A stretch of DNA of 12,680 bases. Source: Planctomycetota bacterium. Its GTDB lineage: Bacteria; Planctomycetota; Phycisphaerae; Phycisphaerales; UBA1924. Below the pieces are notes generated by a model. That model was not told where the DNA came from. It saw nothing but the letters and a program-made list of their open reading frames with translations, and ran no database searches. Shown here piece by piece: positions 6,561 through 11,359 of the stretch (positions within the stretch are counted from its first letter, which is position 1; every line of letters starts with the position of its first letter). Both the position numbers and the translations under genes were made by a program. The DNA is taken from contig JAEYVB010000181.1 in the NCBI GenBank assembly GCA_023429345.1, positions 1 to 12,680 of the forward strand, in the 5' to 3' direction.

Positions 6561-7527
6561 TCAGTTGACCCGATTCTCCAGCCGCCCGGTCTGCGAGTAG
6601 ACCCGCACGATCCGCACGACCTCCTCCGCGACGGCCTGCTGGGCCTGATCCGTCGAGGCCCCGCAGTGGTGCGTGAAGCCCGAGTTCGGCAGGCTCGCCG
6701 TCTCGGTCGTGAACGCCGCCTGCGGGGTGGCGGGCTGGTGCTCGTACACATCCAGGCCGACTCTGAGATTCTTCTGCGCTGCGGCCGCACGCAGCGCGGC
6801 CTCATCGACCACGCCGCCCCGCGACGTGTTGATGAAGTACGCGCCCTGCTTCATCGCCGAGAAGAACTCGGCATCGCAGAATCGCTTCGTCTCCGGCGTG
6901 AGTGCAATGTGGATGCTCACCGAGTCGCACTCCGGCAGGAATCCGAGCAGCGAGGCCCGGTCGCTGCCGCCGAAGCGGACGCCGAGCGCCCGCGCCTCCT
7001 GCTCGGTGAGCGAGCGCGACCACGCGATGATGTTCATCTCGAACGCCTTCGCGCGCTGGATGACCGCGCGGCCGATCGCGCCCAGCCCGACCACGCCCAG
7101 CGTGGAACCCTTGAGCCCCCGTGCGGCCGCGAACTCCTTCTTGTTCCATGTCCCGGACCGGAGCGCGCCCGTCTGGTCCACGATGCGCCGATCGCAGGCG
7201 AGCAGCAGCCCCATCGTCAGTTCGGCGACCGCGACGGCGTTGGTCCCGGGGCAGTTGCAGACGCCGATGCTCTTGGCGCTGGCCGCGGCGACGTCGATGT
7301 TGTCGACCCCGGCCCCGGCGCGGATGATCCCCTTCACGCCCGTGAACTCCTGGATGACCGGCGCCGGCACCTTGCTGGAGCGGACCACGAGAATCTCCGG
7401 CCGTGCGCTCGCCACTGCCGCGGCCAGCCCCTCCGCACCGGCGGTCGGCTCGTACGCCACGTCCGCGCCCGCGGCCTTGACCCTCGATCCCCGACTTCTC
7501 GAACTTGTCCGCGATCAGAATCTTCAT
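6561..7527 (-). CDS. D-3-phosphoglycerate dehydrogenase / D-2-hydroxyacid dehydrogenase, frameshifted near 5' end
   Basis: This is an NAD-dependent D-2-hydroxyacid dehydrogenase. It most resembles short D-3-phosphoglycerate dehydrogenases without an ACT domain (first step of serine synthesis). Hydroxypyruvate or glyoxylate reductase is an alternative, given the nearby glycerate kinase. From the ATG at 7527 the frame reads MKILIADKFEKSGIE, the classic N-terminus, then leaves frame near 7480-7485. The rest (VKAAGADVAYEP onwards) is in another frame, which is continuous to the stop at 6561. One extra base in a GGG run, or two lost bases, explains it. The intact part alone could start at GTG 7460 and give 299 residues lacking the first strand. 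Motifs: IIRAGAGVDNID, NAD loop GVVGLGAIGRA (codons about 7069-7093), INTSRGGVVDEAAL with the catalytic Arg, and THHCGAST with the catalytic His (codon 6666-6668). The catalytic Glu site (DVxxxEP) reads DVYEHQP, with Gln at 6735-6737. It could be a sequencing error or a decaying gene. Confidence 0.8.
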
Positions 7528-7535
7528 AGTGCCGG

Positions 7536-7563
7536 AGTGTATGGGGCCCGCCGGCCGAAACAA
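7536..7563 (-). promoter_or_regulatory. Possible promoter of the dehydrogenase, sharing the upstream terminator's T-tract
   Basis: On the minus strand TTGTTT (7563-7558) and TACACT (7541-7536) are 16 nt apart, a fair but not strong sigma70-like pair. The -10 element ends 8 nt before the ATG at 7527, so transcription would begin at or next to the start codon, giving a leaderless mRNA. This agrees with the lack of a ribosome site there. The -35 element lies in the T-tract of the preceding terminator. Confidence 0.35.
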
Positions 7564-7590
7564 AAAACCCCGGCGCGGGTGCGCCGGGGT
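7562..7590 (-). terminator. Intrinsic terminator of the second pseudopilin gene
   Basis: Perfect 10-bp arms ACCCCGGCGC / GCGCCGGGGT surround the loop GGGT (7577-7580). On the minus strand they are followed by TTTTTTGTTT. It lies 33 nt after the stop codon of the pseudopilin gene (7624). The T-tract makes it a one-way signal for the minus strand. Confidence 0.85.
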
Positions 7591-7623
7591 CTTTGAGACT
7601 GAGTGCGAGCGAACGTGGGGCGA

Positions 7624-8667
7624 TCAGTACCCGTTGGTACGGACATCGCCGCCGCGGACATCGTTGCCCTTCAGGCCGCCGCGGGTGAAGGTGAAGTAGG
7701 GCTGGGCCTGCGGCATCCCCGGGCCGGCGGGCGGCTCGATCGCCGAAGGCGCATACGTGTGGTAGTGGTTTGGCCAGGGGGCATTCGGTCCGGGCGGTGG
7801 GACATTCGGATTGCCGCCCTCGTTCACATCCTCGTTCATGTACGTCGCGACGTGGCCGTCGAAGAAGCCCAGGGGCTGCCGAGACGTCGCGAAACCGGCG
7901 TACTGCCACCAGCCGAACTTGCCGAAGTGGCGGCCCACCGTGTCGTACAGCCAGACCTTCTGGCCGGGCTGGGCGACATCCCCGATCTTCTTGTTGCCGT
8001 ACTCGCCGTTGCCCCAAACGATCACCTGGCCCGACGTGGTCGCGGTGAAGATGCGCGAGCCGCGCGGGCTCTTGTCAAAGGAGGCCGCGATCACGCGGTA
8101 CGAGGCGCCGTAGGGGTGACGCATGTTGTAGCCGCCGATGCCCAGGTTGGGCGCGTACAGGCCGGCGTCGTAGCCCTTGGGATCCTTCGACCAGGCCAGG
8201 CGGTTCCGATCCTCGGGGTTGATGACGCAGGGGTCCGGCAGGAGCTGCGCCAGGTAGTCCTGCATCACCAGGTGGTTGTAGGTGAGGTGCGGGAAGAGGT
8301 TCACGCCCGTCAGGTTCGGCATCGTGTTCCGGTCGCCGCGTTTGCGGATGATGTAGGTCATCTGCTGCAAAGCGGCCTTGGTGTTGTCCGCCACGTTGGG
8401 GTTGAAGCCCGCGGCGGCCGGATCGCCGGCTTGCCAGTAGGTCTTCCCCTTGACCCAGGAGTACGAGAAGATGCGGTCGGAGAAGTCGGCGGTGTAGCTG
8501 TTGCCGCCGGTGATGAGCTGCTTCTCGTTCGACATGCCCACCGCGAGGCGAGCGGCCTTGCGGGCCTCGCCCAGCGCCGGGAGCAGCAGGGAGATGAGCA
8601 GGGCGATGATCGCGATCACCACCAGGAGCTCGATCAGGGTGAATCCGGGCCGCCGTGCCGATTTCAT
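7624..8667 (-). CDS. Pseudopilin-like protein with prepilin N-terminal methylation motif (paralogue 2)
   Basis: The 347-residue near-duplicate of the protein at 5257-6309 is about 86% identical by hand count and is expected to follow the same export route. The leader MKSARRPG ends in the canonical Gly8, and cleavage before Phe9 would leave Glu13 as the fifth mature residue. FTLIELLVVIAIIALLIS forms the membrane helix (about residues 9-31). The FFDGH motif is at Asp270-Gly271 and the C-terminal GGDVRTNGY is shared. Differences from the paralogue cluster in four patches: the leader, the stretch after AAAGFNP, the stretch after SRIF, and the Pro/Asn-rich stretch after VNEG. The ATG at 8667 has an excellent Shine-Dalgarno sequence, GGAGG at 8676-8680, 8 nt away. 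An upstream in-frame extension to 8862 is rejected on that basis. A strong terminator follows. The ligand is unknown. Confidence 0.88.
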   Translation of the reverse strand: MKSARRPGFTLIELLVVIAIIALLISLLLPALGEARKAARLAVGMSNEKQLITGGNSYTADFSDRIFSYSWVKGKTYWQAGDPAAAGFNPNVADNTKAALQQMTYIIRKRGDRNTMPNLTGVNLFPHLTYNHLVMQDYLAQLLPDPCVINPEDRNRLAWSKDPKGYDAGLYAPNLGIGGYNMRHPYGASYRVIAASFDKSPRGSRIFTATTSGQVIVWGNGEYGNKKIGDVAQPGQKVWLYDTVGRHFGKFGWWQYAGFATSRQPLGFFDGHVATYMNEDVNEGGNPNVPPPGPNAPWPNHYHTYAPSAIEPPAGPGMPQAQPYFTFTRGGLKGNDVRGGDVRTNGY

Positions 8668-8858
8668 GCGTTGAACCTCCGCTCCGGCCGGTCCACGAAG
8701 GATCCGGGCTCGGGCACCATCCACTATTCGGCCGGGCCTCAACACCCGATCCCGAAAACCAGGGGTGCAGAACGATGACCCCGCTGGAACCCCCCGACCG
8801 GGGGGCCTGAACCATACTAGATACCGGAACCCCAGTCCAGTCGGTTGCACCACTTGGC
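8668..8858. other. 191-bp gap upstream of the second pseudopilin
   Basis: It holds the ribosome site GGAGG (8676-8680) of the pseudopilin gene and a GC hairpin at 8790-8805. No gene is seen. A TAGTAT-like box on the minus strand (about 8812-8817) could be a -10 element, but I see no matching -35. Confidence 0.5.
8790..8805 (-). terminator. GC hairpin CCCCCC-GACC-GGGGGG, possible terminator of the glycerate kinase gene
   Basis: The 6-bp all-GC stem with 4-nt loop lies about 54 nt after the glycerate kinase stop (8859). On the minus strand it is followed by TTCC rather than a run of T, so it is a weak intrinsic terminator at best. Confidence 0.35.
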
Positions 8859-10133
8859 TCAATAGCGGAGCACGACGGCCAGATCGTTCACGTTCGTCCC
8901 GGTCGGCCCCGGCTCCAGCAACGCCCCCCCGAGCGACGCAAAGAAGCCAAAACTGTCGTGATTAGCCACGGCCCCTCGCGGGTCCACCCCCCGGGCGATC
9001 GCCCCCGGGATGGTCTCCCCGTCCACGATGGCCCCCGCCGCGGGCGTCGGGCCATCCACCCCATCCGTCGCGAAGGCCGCGATTGCCATACTCGGATGCC
9101 CCGCGATGACCAGCGCGGCCGCGAGGGCCAGTTCCTGGTTCCGCCCGCCGCGGCCAGCGCCAGCGCCCACGGTCACCGTTGTCTCGCCCCCCCAGACCCG
9201 CGCCGCGAGGGCCGGGAGCCGGATCGCTTCCTCGGCGATGCGGCGGCCGACTTCGGCGGATTCGCCGGTGACCCCCGCCACCGTCTCGACCGCCGTAAAG
9301 CCGAGCCGGCGGAGGGCTTCGGCCGCGGCGAGCAGCGCGGTCCCGTTGTTCCCCACGATGCGGGTGCGGACACCGCCGAAGATGGGGTCCCCCGGCTTGG
9401 GGGTCTCCGGCCGCCCCCCCCGCGCACCCTCCCGGAGCACCTCCCGGAGCTCGGAAACCGCGATCCCGCGCCGGTCGAGCACCGCCAGGGCGTCGCCGTA
9501 GGTGCTGGGGTCGGGGGAGACCGGGCCCGAGGCGATGACCGAGGGATCATCACCCAGGACATCGGACAGGATCCGCGCATCGATCGGGAGGGGCGAGGCG
9601 AGCCCGGCAAGTCGGCCGCCCTTGAGCCGCTCGGCGTGCTTGCGGACGGTGTTCAGCTCGGTGATGTCCGCCCCGGACTTCAGGAGCGATTCGATCACCG
9701 CCCGGTATGCCCCGGCCGGCAGACCCTCGACGGGGCTGGACACGAGGGCCGAAGCCCCCCCCGAGAGCAGGAGCGCCAGGCCGTCGCAATCACGGCGCGC
9801 CGACCGTTCGGAGATGAACCCCCGGATGGCAAGCCCGGCGGCGATGCTGGCATCCCCGGGGAGCGGGTGATCGCCCGGGATCGCACCCGGCGGCCCGGGC
9901 ATGCCGGCGGGGATCACGAGGATGCGGTGCTCCGGGACCCCCGCGCTGTCGCACCAGCCGCGGTACATCGCGGCCGCGGCCTTCCCGATGGCGATGACGG
10001 CGGGCCGGGCGAAGGTGCAGGGGTGATCGCCCAGGGAACGCCGGATGCACGCGGCAGGATCGCAGGCCTCCAGCACCGCGCCCATCACCGTCCGGATGTG
10101 CGCGCGGCGGTCCTCGAACTGCGGTCGGGGCAT
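8859..10133 (-). CDS. Glycerate 2-kinase, DUF4147/MOFRL family (GckA/TtuD-like)
   Basis: The 424-residue product probably phosphorylates D-glycerate with ATP to 2-phosphoglycerate in the cytoplasm, feeding glyoxylate, hydroxypyruvate or serine-derived carbon into glycolysis. The length fits the family. The N-terminal DUF4147 domain (about residues 10-245) shows AIGKAAAAM with Lys51, the nucleotide-binding LLLSGGASAL (121-130), NTVRKHAERLKGG (161-173) and SDVLGDDPSVIASGP (190-204). The C-terminal MOFRL domain (about 308-418) shows GGRNQELALA (329-338), ATDGVDG (355-361) and GPTGTNVNDL (409-418). All signature motifs are intact. The ATG at 10133 has no clear Shine-Dalgarno sequence, and an in-frame ATG at residue 17 is an alternative start. 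It is divergent from the HNH gene, with 145 bp between. The dehydrogenase about 1.3 kb downstream on the same strand could supply glycerate if it is a hydroxypyruvate reductase. That link is inferred. Confidence 0.9.
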   Translation of the reverse strand: MPRPQFEDRRAHIRTVMGAVLEACDPAACIRRSLGDHPCTFARPAVIAIGKAAAAMYRGWCDSAGVPEHRILVIPAGMPGPPGAIPGDHPLPGDASIAAGLAIRGFISERSARRDCDGLALLLSGGASALVSSPVEGLPAGAYRAVIESLLKSGADITELNTVRKHAERLKGGRLAGLASPLPIDARILSDVLGDDPSVIASGPVSPDPSTYGDALAVLDRRGIAVSELREVLREGARGGRPETPKPGDPIFGGVRTRIVGNNGTALLAAAEALRRLGFTAVETVAGVTGESAEVGRRIAEEAIRLPALAARVWGGETTVTVGAGAGRGGRNQELALAAALVIAGHPSMAIAAFATDGVDGPTPAAGAIVDGETIPGAIARGVDPRGAVANHDSFGFFASLGGALLEPGPTGTNVNDLAVVLRY

Positions 10134-10196
10134 GCGCCGAATGCTACCGGCGACACCGGCGCGGGCCGCGACCCAACCCGATACCGACCATCCACG

Positions 10197-10225
10197 TTGA
10201 AAGAAGCGAGCGGCCCCACTATCCT
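10197..10225 (+). promoter_or_regulatory. Sigma70-like promoter of the HNH gene
   Basis: TTGAAA (10197-10202) and TATCCT (10220-10225) are separated by exactly 17 nt. The -35 box matches consensus at 5 of 6 positions and the -10 box at 4 of 6. Transcription would start near 10232, about 47 nt before the ATG at 10279. This argues against a TTG start at 10225, which lies at the end of the -10 box. Confidence 0.55.
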
Positions 10226-10278
10226 TGGGGGCAGATGTACGGGCGGGAACGCCCCGCCCTTTCTTTCAAGGGTCCGGG

Positions 10279-11013
10279 ATGCACCGCCTCGATCGCGACC
10301 AGCACGGCCGGCATCACGAGCACGATGTGCCCGATGCGGAGAGTGCGGACGCGTCGTTCCTGGTGGGGCCCTCGGGCGCGGTGCTGGAGCGCTTCGGCCA
10401 CGGCCTCGACTCCAAGGTGCTGGTCCTCAACAAGCTGTACATGGCGATCCGCGTCGTCTCGGCGCGGCGGGCGTTCGTGCTGCTGGCCAAGGAGCTGGCC
10501 GAGGTCATCCACGTGGATGACGGCAAGTACCTGAACTACGACTTCGGCTCCTGGCAGGAGGTCGCGGCCTACCAGGCCGAGTTCGAGCGCGAGCGGCACG
10601 ACTGGGTGCGGACGGTGCGGACCGAGATCGCGGTGCCGCGGATCATCCGCCTGCTCGGCTACGACCGGCTGCCGGCGCAGTCGGTGAAGCTCAACCGGCG
10701 GAACCTCTTCGCCCGCGACCGCAACCAGTGCCAGTACTGCGGCAAGCACTTCCCCACCGCGGACCTCTCGATCGACCACGTCCGCCCGCGGGCCCAGAGC
10801 GGCGGGGAATCGTGGGAGAATCTCGTCTGCGCCTGCATCTGGTGCAACGCAAAGAAGGGCGGGCGCACGCCGGGCCAGGCGGGCATGAAGCTCATCCGTG
10901 AGCCGAAAAAGCCCAAGCGCAACCCCATGATCACGCTGCGGCTGGGCAACGAGAAGTACCAGAGCTGGAAGGCGTTCCTGGACGAGGCGTACTGGTCGGT
11001 GGAGCTGCGCTGA
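10279..11013 (+). CDS. HNH endonuclease-family protein
   Basis: The 244-residue product is a putative metal-dependent nuclease of the small stand-alone HNH type that is common and mostly uncharacterised in bacteria. The N-terminus is rich in His and Asp (HRLDRDQHGRHHEHD, residues 2-16). A domain beginning VLVLNKLYMAIRVVSARRAF is typical of this family. The HNH core is complete: structural zinc pairs C151-x2-C154 and C186-x2-C189, the catalytic segment IDHVRPRAQSGG with Asp166-His167, then WENLVCACIWCNAKKGG with Asn190. The ATG at 10279 is chosen because AAGGG lies a few bases upstream and the best promoter ends at 10225. A TTG at 10225 would add 18 residues. No methyltransferase or restriction partner is adjacent, so nothing here points to a restriction system. 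Substrate and role are unknown. Confidence 0.87.
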   Translation: MHRLDRDQHGRHHEHDVPDAESADASFLVGPSGAVLERFGHGLDSKVLVLNKLYMAIRVVSARRAFVLLAKELAEVIHVDDGKYLNYDFGSWQEVAAYQAEFERERHDWVRTVRTEIAVPRIIRLLGYDRLPAQSVKLNRRNLFARDRNQCQYCGKHFPTADLSIDHVRPRAQSGGESWENLVCACIWCNAKKGGRTPGQAGMKLIREPKKPKRNPMITLRLGNEKYQSWKAFLDEAYWSVELR

Positions 11014-11047
11014 AGCGGGACACGCGGGCATCACAGGTCGCGGCCGA

Positions 11048-11062
11048 CCCCGCCGGGCGGGG
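11048..11062. terminator. GC inverted repeat CCCCGCC-G-GGCGGGG after the HNH gene
   Basis: Seven-base arms around one base lie 34 nt after the HNH stop codon. In RNA it would fold with a larger loop and a 5-6 bp stem. There is no T-tract after it (GATTAG follows), so termination is only possible, not shown. Confidence 0.3.
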
Positions 11063-11102
11063 GATTAGCACACAACGGCCGAAATCAATGGTCGAGCCTG
11101 CT

Positions 11103-11333
11103 GGAAAGGCGGCTCCGATCACTGAAAGGCCGGCGCCGATCACTGGAAAGTTGAACTTTCCAGCGGTTGAAACGATCCCGCCAGCGTAAAAGGCCGCTGT
11201 TCCAGCGGGAAGAACGGTCCAGCCAACGGGAAAGACGGTTTGGCGAGCCGGAGAAACGGTGCAGCCGGCCGGAAGAACGGTCCGACCAGCCGCAAGACCC
11301 AACTATGCAGCCTGAAACACTGGCCAGAACACC
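11103..11333. repeat. Degenerate tandem repeat, 11 units of exactly 21 bp
   Basis: Cutting the stretch every 21 bases from 11103 puts like with like in every unit. Units tend to start GGAAAGACGG (variants GGAAGAACGG, GGAGAAACGG, TAAAAGGCCG) and to end CCAGCC or CCAGCG. The cleanest units are those starting at 11208, 11229, 11250 and 11271. Units at both ends are more worn. No unit is longer or shorter, so the period has been kept while the bases drifted. Because 21 is a multiple of 3, several frames read as seven-residue repeats (for example GxTVxPA or xDRSSRW on the minus strand), but none has a convincing start. It lies between convergent genes and stops 26 nt before the GluRS stop codon. 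Function is unknown. Confidence 0.8.
11143..11163. repeat. Perfect 21-nt palindrome inside the repeat array
   Basis: Arms CTGGAAAGTT (11143-11152) and AACTTTCCAG (11154-11163) surround a single G. Its span equals one repeat period and includes most of the third unit. As RNA it would form a hairpin with a 7-bp or longer stem but no T-tract. As DNA it has the symmetry of a dimer binding site. Confidence 0.6.
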
Positions 11334-11359
11334 CATCTTCCCTCGTGACGGCTCCGCTT

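Larger units (their letters stand above)
11014..11359. other. 346-bp gap between convergent HNH and GluRS genes
   Basis: The gap holds the GC inverted repeat at 11048-11062 and the degenerate 21-bp tandem array at 11103-11333, with a 21-nt palindrome inside it. No open frame here has a believable start and ribosome site, and no intrinsic terminator with a T-tract was found for the GluRS gene. Confidence 0.6.

Noticed and set aside
5392..6600. Long plus-strand open frame opposite the first pseudopilin
   Set aside because: It mirrors the minus-strand gene in GC-rich DNA, is full of Val, Arg and Ala runs, and has no recognisable motif. The pseudopilin on the other strand has clear family motifs.
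7470..7495. Programmed ribosomal frameshift in the dehydrogenase
   Set aside because: The switch site has no canonical slippery heptamer and lies only about 15 codons from the start. An indel or sequencing error is simpler.
7603..8778. Long plus-strand open frame opposite the second pseudopilin
   Set aside because: Same shadow pattern as for the paralogue. It resembles the first shadow only because the real genes are duplicates.
10225..10278. TTG start at 10225 for the HNH protein
   Set aside because: It overlaps the -10 box of the best promoter and adds 18 residues with no family features. ATG 10279 has a better ribosome site.
8958..10520. Plus-strand open frame of 520 residues opposite the glycerate kinase and running into the HNH gene
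   Set aside because: It is low in complexity, crosses a promoter and overlaps two genes with intact family motifs, so it is a shadow frame.
10931..11302. Minus-strand frame reading as regular seven-residue repeats (GxTVxPA) across the 21-bp array
   Set aside because: It starts at a TTG with no ribosome site, continues antisense into the HNH gene, and other frames show equally regular repeats. The regularity follows from the 21-bp period.
11103..11333. CRISPR array
   Set aside because: Units are tandem with no unique spacers, the 21-bp period is far too short, and no cas genes are present.
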